Shown here: one piece after another, positions 55,860 through 64,000 of the stretch | Layout: each line of letters starts with the position of its first letter | How positions within the stretch are numbered: the stretch's first letter is position 1 | Assembly: GCA_038144195.1 (NCBI GenBank) | Contig: JAYQNH010000002.1 | Span: forward strand, 1,612,001-1,676,000 | Source: VMDJ01 sp038144195 | GTDB taxonomy: Bacteria; Pseudomonadota; Gammaproteobacteria; Chromatiales; Chromatiaceae | Reading direction: 5' to 3' | DNA length: 64,000 nucleotides | The notes under the pieces: model-generated | Told to the model about the DNA's origin: nothing | The model's input: the letters and a program-made list of their open reading frames with translations, nothing else | Database searches by the model: none | Program-made: the position numbers and the translations under genes

Positions 55860-56913
55860 TTGCCCGGTTTGCCAGAAACATCGATAAACGAACGAGCGCA
55901 GCACTTTTTACGTGTTTTAATTGAGCGTTATATCCGTGATGGTCAGCCTGTCGGTTCGAGAACCTTAGCTAAGGACTCAGGTTTAGATTTATCACCGGCA
56001 ACCATTCGAAATGTGATGGCTGATCTCGAAGATGCCGGTCTCATTATTTCGCCGCATACCTCTGCGGGTCGCATCCCCACAGCGAATGGCTACCGCATGT
56101 TTGTGGATTCGTTGATTGCTTCTCAGAACGTTGATCAGAAGCTACTGTCCTCGATCAGCCAAGAGTTTCAGGTATCAGATAAGAAGGGTGGCGATATTAT
56201 TCACTCGACCTCTGAATTGCTCTCGAATATGACGCATTTGGCAGGCGTGGTAATGGTGCCAAAGCGTAACTCTGAAACAATTCGACAGATTGAGTTTGTG
56301 CCTCTATCAGGCACTCGAGTGCTGACCGTTATCGTCACCTCGGCAGGCGAGATATTGAATCGTTTGATTGAAACCTCTCGCGAATTCTCTCGTAGTGAGC
56401 TTGAGCAATTCAGCAAAATCGTTACTCAGCACTATGCTAACACGCATCTAGAGGGTGTTCGTAAAGCGTGTTTTTGAGCAAATGCAGGCAGATCGCCAGC
56501 ATATGGATAAATTGATGGCAGATGCGCTCTCAATGGCAGAGCAGGCCTTTGGCTCGGGTGATGATGTGCCTGCCGACATGATTGTGTCTGGTCAGACCAA
56601 TCTCATGGATTTCGATGAGCTCGCTCAGATGGACCGTCTGCGTGGCTTATTTAACGCTTTCACTGAAAAACAAGAGATTCTGCATCTTTTGGACCGAGCG
56701 CTCGACGCAGATGGTCTGCAGATCTTTATTGGCGAAGAATCTGGCTACACGACGCTTCGAGATTGCAGTGTGATCACAGCGCCTTATGAGGTCGATAATG
56801 AGGTGATCGGTGTTTTGGGTGTAATTGGCCCAACTCGAATAAATTACGACCGCGTCATTCCCATTGTCGATATCACTGCGAAATTATTCGGCGCAGCCTT
56901 GAAAACCCGCTAA
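55860..56913 (+). CDS. hrcA: Heat-inducible transcription repressor HrcA (one frameshift)
   Basis: Represses groE and dnaK operons by binding CIRCE. The start is probably TTG 55860, since the promoter places transcription start near 55837; the frame extends to 55833. The winged helix is SRTLAKDSGLDLSPATIRNV with MADLEDAGLIISPHTSAGRI, the strongest HrcA signature. One extra G near 56466 breaks the frame; removing it gives VRKRVFEQMQADRQHMDKLM. The GAF-like domain ends IGPTRINYDRVIPIVDITAK. The restored length is 350 residues. It is followed by grpE-dnaK-dnaJ, though I find no CIRCE in the window. Confidence 0.92.
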
Positions 56914-57003
56914 TCATCCCCATTTACCTGCAAAGTTTATTTTAATCAGCGACTTAGCTGATAAACTTATTTTTATTTATCAATAGCTTAGCAGGTCTTT
57001 TTC

Positions 57004-57582
57004 ATGAGCGATGAGAAGAATGAAAATCTAGTCGAAGAGACGGTAGAAAACGTCGAAGCGGTGTTGGAAGAAGAGATTTCAGCCAGTGAGGGTGATGCAG
57101 ATGCGATGTCTTCTGAGCTCGCAGTGCTGCAAAAGAAAGCTGATGAACACTACGACCAACTCGTTCGCGCTCATGCAGAAATCGAAAATCTAAAGCGTCG
57201 TCACACTCAGGAGCTCGAAAAAGCGCATAAGTATGCACTCGATAAGTTCGTAGGTGAGCTGTTGACCATTTGGGACAGCTTGGAACTTGGGCTTCAAGCC
57301 GCGCAAAACGATGAGGCTGACGTGGCGTCATTGCGTGAAGGCACTGAGCTCACCGTCAAAATGTTTGGCGATGTGATGGAGAAATTCAATGTTGAGCGCA
57401 TCAACCCTGAGGGTGAGGCGTTTAACCCTGAATTCCATCAAGCCATGTCGATGGTCCCAAATGCGGAGATGGCGCCAAACACTGTAATGGCAGTCATGCA
57501 GAAGGGCGTTTCATTGAATGGCCGTTTGATCAGGCCAGCCATGGTGGTTGTTTCTCAGGCGATGCCAGAAGCAGCGGAATAA
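57004..57582 (+). CDS. grpE: Nucleotide exchange factor GrpE
   Basis: Releases ADP from DnaK. 192 residues: an acidic N terminus (MSDEKNENLVEETVENVEAV), a long helix (QLVRAHAEIENLKRRHTQEL), LTIWDSLELGLQAA, and the beta-wing with FNPEFHQAMSMVPNAEM, GVSLNGRLIRPAMVVVS. The usual motif is NPxxHxAM, present here. The frame is intact. It has 90 bases between hrcA and itself, and 87 before dnaK. Confidence 0.96.
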   Translation: MSDEKNENLVEETVENVEAVLEEEISASEGDADAMSSELAVLQKKADEHYDQLVRAHAEIENLKRRHTQELEKAHKYALDKFVGELLTIWDSLELGLQAAQNDEADVASLREGTELTVKMFGDVMEKFNVERINPEGEAFNPEFHQAMSMVPNAEMAPNTVMAVMQKGVSLNGRLIRPAMVVVSQAMPEAAE

Positions 57583-57669
57583 ATAATCAGATCATGGGCT
57601 TGAAACACCAATTTCAGTACCCACTTATACATTAATCAAAAATTAAACCAGTTTTTACGGAGAACCCCG

Positions 57670-59613
57670 ATGGGCAAAATTATTGGTATTGACTTAGGTA
57701 CAACCAACTCGTGTGTGTCAGTGATGGACGGCAAAACGGCGCGTGTTATTGAGAACAGCGAAGGTGACCGCACAACCCCATCAATCATTGCGTATACCCA
57801 AGACGGTGAGGTGCTAGTTGGCCAAAGCGCAAAGCGCCAGGCTGTTACGAACCCAACAAACACCTTGTTTGCGATTAAGCGTTTGATCGGTCGTCGTTTC
57901 AATGACGATGTCGTAAAGCGTGATCAAGATATCGTGCCTTACAAGATTGTAGGTGCTGATAATGGTGATGCGTGGGTTGAAGTTAACGACAAGAAAATGG
58001 CGCCACCTGAGATCTCGGCAAAGGTTCTTCAGAAGATGAAGAAAACCGCTGAAGACTATCTTGGCGAGCCAGTAACCGAAGCAGTTATCACTGTTCCGGC
58101 TTACTTCAACGACTCTCAGCGCCAAGCAACCAAAGATGCGGGCAAGATTGCAGGCTTGGATGTTAAGCGCATCATCAACGAGCCAACTGCAGCGGCATTG
58201 GCTTACGGCTTAGATAAGTCGAATGGCGATAAAAAGCTAGCAGTTTATGACTTAGGTGGCGGTACGTTCGACGTATCAATCATTGAAGTCGCAGAAGTTG
58301 ATGGTGAATATCAGTTCGAAGTTTTGGCAACCAATGGTGACACTTTCCTTGGTGGTGAGGATTTCGATCATGCGCATTATCAATCATCTTAGTGTCATGA
58401 ATTCAAGAAAGACCAAGGTGTCGATCTCAAGAACGATCCATTAGCGCTGCAGCGTTTAAAAGAAGCTGCTGAAAAAGCAAAGATTGAGCTATCTAACGGT
58501 CAGCAAACTGATATCAATCTGCCATATGTGACTGCAGACGCCTCTGGCCCTAAGCACATGAACATCAAATTAAGCCGTTCTAAGCTTGAGTCACTGGTTG
58601 AAGATTTGGTTAAGCGCACACTTGATCCGTGTAAGACGGCTTTGAAAGATGCGGGCTTATCAGCTTCTGACATTGATGACGTGATTTTGGTCGGTGGTCA
58701 GACCCGTATGCCAATGGTGCAAAGCACCGTTACTGACTTCTTTGGTAAAGAGCCACGTAAAGACGTGAACCCTGACGAAGCAGTAGCGATGGGTGCGGCG
58801 ATTCAAGGTGGTGTTTTAGGCGGCGACGTAAAAGACGTGTTGTTGCTCGACGTAACGCCATTGTCACTGGGCATCGAAACTATGGGTGGCGTGATGACCA
58901 AGTTGATCGAAAAGAACACCACGATTCCTACCAACGCATCACAGGTGTTCTCAACCGCAGATGACAATCAAACAGCGGTTACTGTTCACGTATTACAAGG
59001 TGAGCGTGAGCAAGCAGCGGGCAACAAGTCACTCGGTCGTTTCGATTTGAGCGATATACCACCAGCGCCACGCGGTGTGCCTCAGATCGAGGTTAGCTTT
59101 GATATTGACGCTAACGGCATCTTGAACGTGTCGGCTAAAGATAAAGCGACAGGCAAAGAGCAATCGATCAAGATAACAGCCTCTTCTGGCTTGTCGGATG
59201 ATGAGATCGAAAAGATGGTTCAAGATGCAGAGGCGCATGCTGAAGAGGATAAAAAATTCCACGAGCTAGTTACTGCACGTAACCAAGCAGATGGCATGAT
59301 TCACGCAACCAAGAAGTCAATGGAAGAGCTTGGCGATGACAAGCTTGAAGCTGGCGAAAAGGAAGCGATTGAAGCAGCGATCGCTGATCTAGAAGAAGCG
59401 GTTAAAGATTCTGATGTTGCGGTTATCGAAGAGAAAACCAAAGCATTGGCAGAAGCTTCTGCAAAGATGGCTGAGCGTTTGTATGGCCAAGGTGACGATG
59501 CAGCAGCAGCGGCTGCAGCTGCAGGTGCGGCCGGAGCCGCGGGCGCTGAGGCCTCATCTGGTGATGACGACGTGGTTGATGCGGAGTTTGAAGAGGTGAA
59601 AGACGACAAGTAA
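57670..59613 (+). CDS. dnaK: Chaperone DnaK (two compensating frameshifts)
   Basis: Hsp70 chaperone. It starts MGKIIGIDLGTTNSCVSVMD. Hallmarks are YDLGGGTFDVSIIEV, DVILVGGQTRMPMVQ, and the linker DVLLLDVTPLSLGIETMGG before the substrate domain. Between about 58370 and 58396 one base is extra and then one is missing, so the stretch reads through a false TAG at 58390; corrected, it gives GEDFDMRIINHLSVHEFKKD as in other DnaK. The net length is a multiple of three (647 residues). The C-terminal tail is a poly-Ala/Gly run ending in DDDVVDAEFEEVKDDK, the usual EEV-type end. Confidence 0.97.
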
Positions 59614-59641
59614 TTGTTGCCTTTCGCTGAATCACTAGCTG

Positions 59642-59676
59642 AACGTGCGGCTTTGAAAGAGGTCGCACGTTTTCTT
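59642..59676 (+). terminator. Terminator-like hairpin between dnaK and dnaJ
   Basis: AACGTGCG-(14)-CGCACGTT followed by TTCTT. It probably lowers transcription into dnaJ, which is needed in smaller amounts than dnaK. Confidence 0.65.
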
Positions 59677-59722
59677 GTATTTAGCCGGATATGAATGTCG
59701 GTAGCTGTATAGAGCAAGCGCT

Positions 59723-60874
59723 ATGTCAAAACGAGATTATTACGAAGTCCTTGGAGTGCAGAAGAATGCATCTGAGGCTGAATTAAAAAAGGCTTATCGT
59801 CGTCTAGCGATGAAGTATCACCCTGACCGTAATACCGGTGATGAGGCGAAAGAGGCTGAAGTCAAATTCAAAGAAGCTAAAGAAGCCTACGAAGTGCTCA
59901 CCGATGGTCAAAAACGTGCAGCCTACGATCAGTTTGGCCATGCGGGTGTTGATCCATCCATGGGTGGTGGCGCAGGTGGCTTCCACGGCGGTGGTGCTGA
60001 TTTTGGCGATATCTTTGGTGATGTGTTCGGCGATATCTTCGGTGGAGGTCGTCGTGGTGGTGGGGGTAGATCAAGCGTTCAGCGTGGCGCAGATCTCCGT
60101 TACAACTTAGAGCTATCACTTGAAGAAGCCGTTGCAGGTACTGAGGTAAAAATCAAAGTACCCACCATGGTCAACTGTAAAACCTGTGATGGTACAGGTG
60201 CTAAGAAAGGCTCATCGCCAAAGCAGTGTGGTACTTGTGGTGGTGCTGGCCAAGTCCGTATGTCTCAGGGCTTCTTCTCAGTGCAACAAACCTGTCCGAC
60301 ATGTCAGGGTCGCGGTACGGTGATTGATGATCCATGTGGTAGCTGTCATGGCCAAGGTCGTGTTCAAGAATCCAAAATGCTATCTGTAAAGGTGCCTGCA
60401 GGTGTTGATACCGGTGATCGCATTCGCCTGTCAGGCGAAGGTGAGGCAGGCGCTAATGGTGGTCCTGCAGGCGATCTTTACGTTCAAGTGGCGGTTAAAG
60501 CACATCCTATCTTCGAGCGTGAAGATAGCCATTTGTATTGCGACATGCCGGTGTCATTTGCGGATGCCGCATTGGGTGGCGAGATTGAGGTGCCCACACT
60601 GACCGGCAAGGTCAAACTGAAGATTCCGGAAGGCACTCAGACCGGCAAAATGTTCCGTCTGCGTAACAAAGGCGTAAAGCCTGTGCGTGGAGGTCCTCAA
60701 GGTGATTTGATCTGTCGAGTGATCGTTGAAACGCCAGTAAAGCTGACGGGAGAGCAACGAGACCTTATTATGCAACTTGATGAGTCATTGCGCGGTGGTG
60801 GTAGCACCCATAATCCGAACGCACATGGATGGCTTGATAAGGTAAAAGGTTTCTTTAAAGACGTTGGTCTCTAA
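59723..60874 (+). CDS. dnaJ: Chaperone DnaJ
   Basis: Hsp40 co-chaperone stimulating DnaK ATPase. The domains in order are the J domain (MSKRDYYEVLGVQKNASEAE; KYHPDRNTG with the HPD motif), a Gly/Phe-rich linker (GGAGGFHGGGADFGDIFGDV), the four CxxCxGxG zinc repeats (CKTCDGTG, CGTCGGAG, CPTCQGRG, CGSCHGQG) and two substrate-binding beta domains. All 383 residues are in one frame. dapB follows after 21 bases, the common gammaproteobacterial order dnaK-dnaJ-dapB-carA. Confidence 0.98.
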   Translation: MSKRDYYEVLGVQKNASEAELKKAYRRLAMKYHPDRNTGDEAKEAEVKFKEAKEAYEVLTDGQKRAAYDQFGHAGVDPSMGGGAGGFHGGGADFGDIFGDVFGDIFGGGRRGGGGRSSVQRGADLRYNLELSLEEAVAGTEVKIKVPTMVNCKTCDGTGAKKGSSPKQCGTCGGAGQVRMSQGFFSVQQTCPTCQGRGTVIDDPCGSCHGQGRVQESKMLSVKVPAGVDTGDRIRLSGEGEAGANGGPAGDLYVQVAVKAHPIFEREDSHLYCDMPVSFADAALGGEIEVPTLTGKVKLKIPEGTQTGKMFRLRNKGVKPVRGGPQGDLICRVIVETPVKLTGEQRDLIMQLDESLRGGGSTHNPNAHGWLDKVKGFFKDVGL

Positions 60875-60895
60875 GACTAAACACGAGAGTACAAA

Positions 60896-61696
60896 ATGCG
60901 AGTAGCAGTAGTTGGCGCCGCCGGGCGGATGGGTAAAAACTTAATTGAGGCCGTTGGTATGACCAAAGGTCTTGAGTTGACCGCTGCGACTGAGCATCCA
61001 GACTCAAGCTTGATCGGTGCGGATGTCGGTGAAGTGGCTGGCGTTGGCAAATTAGGCGTCACGATTGCAGCTGATTTAGCTTCAATTGTGAATGACTTTG
61101 ACGTGGTGATCGATTTCACCGGCCTTGCACCGACATTAAACCACCTCTCATTTTGTCGTGAGCATGGCAAAAAGATTGTCATTGGTACAACTGGTTTCGA
61201 TGATGCCCAGAAAGCTCAAATTGCAGATGCTTCAAAAGAGATTGGCGTGGTATTTGCGCCGAACATGAGCGTGGGTGTGAACCTATGTTTTAAGTTGCTC
61301 GATATGGCAGCACGCGTAATGGGCGATGACTGTGATATTGAGATTATTGAAGCGCATCACCGTCATAAATTAGATGCACCATCAGGTACCGCTGTGCGTA
61401 TGGGTGAGGTTGTTGCCGATGCGCTTGGGCGTGATTTATCTAAAGTGGCAGTTTATGGTCGTGAAGGTCAAACCGGAGAGCGTGAGCGCGAGACTATCGG
61501 TTTTGAAACGATTCGTGCCGGTGATGTTGTTGGTGAGCACACTGTTTGGTTTGCCACAGAAGGTGAGCGCGTTGAGATAACGCATAAAGCTTCAAGTCGT
61601 ATGACCTTTGCTAAAGGTGCTGCACGTGCTGCAGCATGGTTAGAAAGCAAAGATGCAGGACTGTTTGATATGCAGGACGTCTTAGGTCTGCGTTAA
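60896..61696 (+). CDS. dapB: 4-hydroxy-tetrahydrodipicolinate reductase
   Basis: NAD(P)H-dependent step of lysine and diaminopimelate synthesis. It starts MRVAVVGAAGRMGKNLIEAV with the GxxGRMG nucleotide motif. VVIDFTGLAPTLNHLSFC, IGTTGFDDAQKAQIADASKE and the active site EAHHRHKLDAPSGTAVRMGE (His-His and Lys) are all present. The protein ends DAGLFDMQDVLGLR. The 266 residues are in one frame. carA, which often follows, is absent; instead a convergent minus-strand gene overlaps the stop by 4 bases. Confidence 0.97.
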   Translation: MRVAVVGAAGRMGKNLIEAVGMTKGLELTAATEHPDSSLIGADVGEVAGVGKLGVTIAADLASIVNDFDVVIDFTGLAPTLNHLSFCREHGKKIVIGTTGFDDAQKAQIADASKEIGVVFAPNMSVGVNLCFKLLDMAARVMGDDCDIEIIEAHHRHKLDAPSGTAVRMGEVVADALGRDLSKVAVYGREGQTGERERETIGFETIRAGDVVGEHTVWFATEGERVEITHKASSRMTFAKGAARAAAWLESKDAGLFDMQDVLGLR

Positions 61697-61992
61697 CGTC
61701 CAAAGAGAACGCTTAATTCTGTCCCCAAGGTGTGATCTCCGGGACCTTCTAAGCTGAAATACCAATCAACCGCCGCCTTTAATGGGCGTCGCTGTCGTTT
61801 ACGCACCTGTACAATCCCATCCGTTTCTAAACTAGAGAATGTTTTAGCTGAGTCTAATAAAGCCTCGCGCGAGACCTGTGCGCAATCAGAGCCGCCGGCG
61901 GGATAGGCCGCATGCGCATAGACCTCAATTGCATATGCAATCTGCTGAGCTTGGCTTTGCGATAAGGCTATCGTAAAGGTATTCTCTGCCAT
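61693..61992 (-). CDS. Hypothetical protein coupled to an SDR gene
   Basis: 99 residues, no family recognised. It starts MAENTFTIALSQSQAQQIAY and includes REALLDSAKTFSSLETDGIV and a basic stretch VRKRQRRPLKAAVDWYF. No signal peptide or transmembrane segment is visible. The start codon shares a base with the SDR stop (TAATG), so translation is probably coupled and both may act together. It ends 4 bases inside dapB on the opposite strand. Confidence 0.5.
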   Translation of the reverse strand: MAENTFTIALSQSQAQQIAYAIEVYAHAAYPAGGSDCAQVSREALLDSAKTFSSLETDGIVQVRKRQRRPLKAAVDWYFSLEGPGDHTLGTELSVLFGR

Positions 61993-62699
61993 TAACTTTG
62001 TCCGTAAACTGGAATCGCAGCACCAGTGACGTAGGTGGCTGCATCTGAAGCTAAAAACAAAATGACATCGGCAAGGCCGCTAGTCGGTACCCACGAGCTG
62101 TGATTTGCATCTGGCATGCTTTCTCGGTTTTCAGGGGTATCAACAGTGCCCGGCATGATGCAGTTAACCGTAATGCCTTTATCTTTGGTTTCATTAGCCA
62201 GTGATTCGGTCAATGTTTTAACGGCCGCTTTAGAGGCGCAGTATGGGCCCATATTGGCGCGCCATGTAGAGCAGCGCGTGCTGAAACGTTAATGATGCGA
62301 CCTGACGCTTTTTTGATCATGTCAGGTAGAGCGGCACGACTTGCATAGAAAACAGATCGTGCGTTGAGATTCATCATGAATTCCCAATCTTTATCTGGTG
62401 TTTCATCAATGCCTGGGCCCATGGTGAAACCACCGCGATATTGGCTAGCACATCGATTCGGCCATACTTTTTATGAATTCTGTAATAACTGAATTGACAC
62501 TTTCAGCTTCGAGCAAATTAACGGTAAAGCCGTCTTTGTTATTCGTATTAAGACACTCAAGCGCCGCTTTTAAGCCATCTTCGTTGTAGTCCAGCAGCAC
62601 TACAGTAGCGCCCTGATCAGCAAACGCTGCTGCTGTGGCTTTACCTACATTACCCACGCCACCGGTGATAACGACGATTTGATCTTGAAACTGTTCCAT
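61992..62699 (-). CDS. Short-chain dehydrogenase/reductase (three frameshifts)
   Basis: NAD(P)-dependent oxidoreductase resembling 3-oxoacyl-ACP reductases, substrate unknown. It starts MEQFQDQIVVITGGVGNVGK (TGxxxxxG nucleotide motif), and LLDYNEDGLKAALECL suggests NAD preference through the acidic residue after beta-2. Three bases are missing: near 62473 (A run; resumes KYGRIDVLANIA), near 62430 (GGG read as GG; GGFTMGPGIDETPDKDWEFM) and near 62262 (GAAN then MGPYCASKAAVK, the Y-x3-K pair). It ends DAATYVTGAAIPVYGQS. The restored length is 236 residues. The usual catalytic Ser position reads NVSARAAL, so the Ser is shifted by one. Confidence 0.85.
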
Positions 62700-62860
62700 G
62701 ATGAATCCTGATAAAAAATTTTGCTTAGCCTAACGGGTTGAGGAGGGCATTCAAAGCCGCAAATTCAGGTTAGCTGTGCGGTATTAGGCTGACATGACTA
62801 AAACTGCCTATTCTTCAATGAATTGGTATGATGACCCCTTCATCATTAAGAGGGCTTCAC

Positions 62861-63148
62861 ATGCTGGGCTTTTTAAAGTTTTTGATCGTGATTATCTTGG
62901 CGGCGCTTGGCGCAGCTTTTGCTGTGGCGAATAGTGCTGCAGTACAGATTGATTTGGGGCTTTATCGACCCACGGCGCCCTTGAGTGTTTTGCTGCTGCT
63001 TTCCTTGGGTGTTGGACTCATACTTGGTGGTCTTGCGAGTAGTGTCTATTACCTGCGTTTCAAGCGTGAAAACATCGCGCTAAAGCGCCAACGAAAAATC
63101 GGTGAGCAACAGCAAGCCTCTTCAACGCCCCGTTTGACCAATCAGTAA
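62861..63148 (+). CDS. lapA: Lipopolysaccharide assembly protein LapA
   Basis: Small inner membrane protein that works with LapB in LPS transport and regulation of LpxC. I chose ATG 62861 (MLGFLKFLIVIILAALGAAF) with AGAGGG upstream; the frame is open to 62828. Two transmembrane helices frame the DUF1049 motif AVANSAAVQIDLGLYRPTAP, LSVLLLLSLGVGLILGGLAS, then a basic coiled tail KRENIALKRQRK. The length is 95 residues. lapB starts 2 bases after its stop. Confidence 0.9.
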   Translation: MLGFLKFLIVIILAALGAAFAVANSAAVQIDLGLYRPTAPLSVLLLLSLGVGLILGGLASSVYYLRFKRENIALKRQRKIGEQQQASSTPRLTNQ

Positions 63149-63150
63149 TC

Positions 63151-64000
63151 ATGCAGATTGAATGGCTTATTCTTCTTTTACCGCTAGCGGCAGTCTCAGG
63201 CTGGTTTGCAGCTTCTCATGCTGCACGCAAAGAATCGGCAAAATCAGAGCGCGAAGCTAACCCGGTTTATTTCCAAGGTCTTAACTACTTACTTAACGAA
63301 GAGCCTGATAAGGCAATTGATGTCTTTCTGGAGATGTTAGAGGTCGATGCGGATACGATTGAGACCCATCTTGCCTTAGGTAATCTTTTTCGTCGCCGTG
63401 GCGAGGTAGAGCGAGCGATTCGTATTCACCAAAACCTCATTGCGCGCCCAGCTTTGTCGCGTGAGCAACGTGCGCAAGCCGTTTTAGAGTTAGCACAAGA
63501 TTATATGCGCTCAGGTTTATACGATCGTGCCGAGCAGTTACTGCTAGAACTGAAACAAGGTCGTCAGTATGTTGTGCCGGTGTTACGTAACTTGGTGAAG
63601 ATTTACCAACAAGAAAAAGACTGGGATGCCTGCTTAAAAACCATTGAAGCACTCGATATTGAAAGTGGCGAGACACACGATCTACAGAAATCACATTACT
63701 TCTGCGAGATGGCCAATAAAGCGCGTGCAGATGGCGATAATGAAGTTGCTCGAATCTATCTAAAGCGCGCATTAAATGTCTACAAAGGTTGTGTGCGAGC
63801 GACGCATTTACTGGCACGTATCGATATTCAAGAAAACAAACGTAAAGATGCGTTAGTGAAATTACTTGATGCGGCTGAGCGCGCCCCTGAGTATCTGCCA
63901 GAAATTATCCGTGAGATCGTGGATATCTATCGCAGTGAAGGCGATATGCGCGGTGTTCGTGCATTCCTTGAAGATCAGGTAAAGCGCCATCCAAATCAGG
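63151..64000 (+). CDS. lapB: Lipopolysaccharide assembly protein LapB, N-terminal part (cut by window end)
   Basis: Membrane-anchored TPR protein (YciM) that promotes FtsH-dependent degradation of LpxC and so limits LPS synthesis. It starts MQIEWLILLLPLAAVSGWFA, a single N-terminal helix, then TPR units: FQGLNYLLNEEPDKAIDVFL, THLALGNLFRRRGEVERAIR, IHQNLIARPALSREQRAQAV and further repeats up to the window edge. The C-terminal rubredoxin-like metal domain lies beyond 64000. The frame is intact over 850 bases. It is directly coupled with lapA. Confidence 0.93.
   Translation, partial: MQIEWLILLLPLAAVSGWFAASHAARKESAKSEREANPVYFQGLNYLLNEEPDKAIDVFLEMLEVDADTIETHLALGNLFRRRGEVERAIRIHQNLIARPALSREQRAQAVLELAQDYMRSGLYDRAEQLLLELKQGRQYVVPVLRNLVKIYQQEKDWDACLKTIEALDIESGETHDLQKSHYFCEMANKARADGDNEVARIYLKRALNVYKGCVRATHLLARIDIQENKRKDALVKLLDAAERAPEYLPEIIREIVDIYRSEGDMRGVRAFLEDQVKRHPNQ

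Noticed and set aside
55735..55860. CIRCE element before hrcA
   Set aside because: No TTAGCACTC-N9-GAGTGCTAA or close variant is present in the gap.
58369..58396. Programmed frameshifting in dnaK
   Set aside because: Two opposite indels 25 bases apart with no slippery site; simpler as two sequencing errors.
59500..59560. GC-rich repeat in dnaK as a tandem repeat or recombination hotspot
   Set aside because: It encodes the usual low-complexity Ala/Gly linker of the DnaK tail.

Overview
The window is a 64 kb stretch of chromosomal backbone from a gammaproteobacterium, probably aquatic and not assignable to a genus by eye. The block mtaD-mtnA-gyrA-serC-pheA-hisC-tyrA-aroA-cmk-rpsA-ihfB, with ubiG, a MupP-type phosphatase and a YciK-type SDR beside it, follows the order I know from Pseudomonas. 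hrcA-grpE-dnaK-dnaJ-dapB, bamE/fur, ssrA/smpB/ratA/rnfH, cmoAB and lapAB are also typical of the class. I see no rRNA, tRNA, CRISPR array, insertion sequence or prophage. The only stable RNA recognised is tmRNA.

Layout. 1-4.1 kb: end of trpS, scpAB, rluB and an endonuclease III-like glycosylase. 4.2-11.3 kb: a periplasmic tandem thioredoxin protein on plus, then minus-strand doxX, metY and a yciK / squalene-synthase-like / mupP / ubiG / mtaD series. 11.4-23.7 kb: methionine salvage (mtnA), gyrA, the aromatic, serine and histidine genes, rpsA and ihfB. 23.8-26.0 kb: an uncharacterised three-gene TolQ/TolR-like membrane operon and a small membrane protein gene. 26.1-31 kb: a small conserved protein, a SET-domain protein, cmoAB, lexA and sthA. 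31.1-43.2 kb: ppsA, a complete 2-methylcitrate (propionate) operon with its own GntR regulator, and apbE. 43.4-48.5 kb: a TRAP dicarboxylate transporter with malic enzyme and a DUF599 protein. 48.5-56.9 kb: ssrA, a sodium symporter, ratA, smpB, rnfH, bamE, fur, gmhB, recN, nadK and hrcA. 57-64 kb: the dnaK chaperone operon, dapB, an SDR pair and lapAB.

How the genes work together. The prp genes oxidise propionate to pyruvate. ppsA then supplies phosphoenolpyruvate, and an ATTGTnGACAAT palindrome occurs once before ppsA and twice before prpE, so one GntR protein probably controls both. dctPQM plus malic enzyme would import C4-dicarboxylates and convert malate to pyruvate. lexA and a 54-residue membrane protein share an unusual GAAC-N7-GAAC operator layout over their -10 boxes, suggesting a small SOS-induced membrane effector.

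A major caveat: at least 40 single-base insertions or deletions break about 34 genes, including essential ones such as rpsA, dnaK, trpS, cmk and smpB. Restoring one base each time recovers a full-length conserved protein. I read this as residual long-read sequencing error, not gene decay. Affected genes are annotated over their full restored span.
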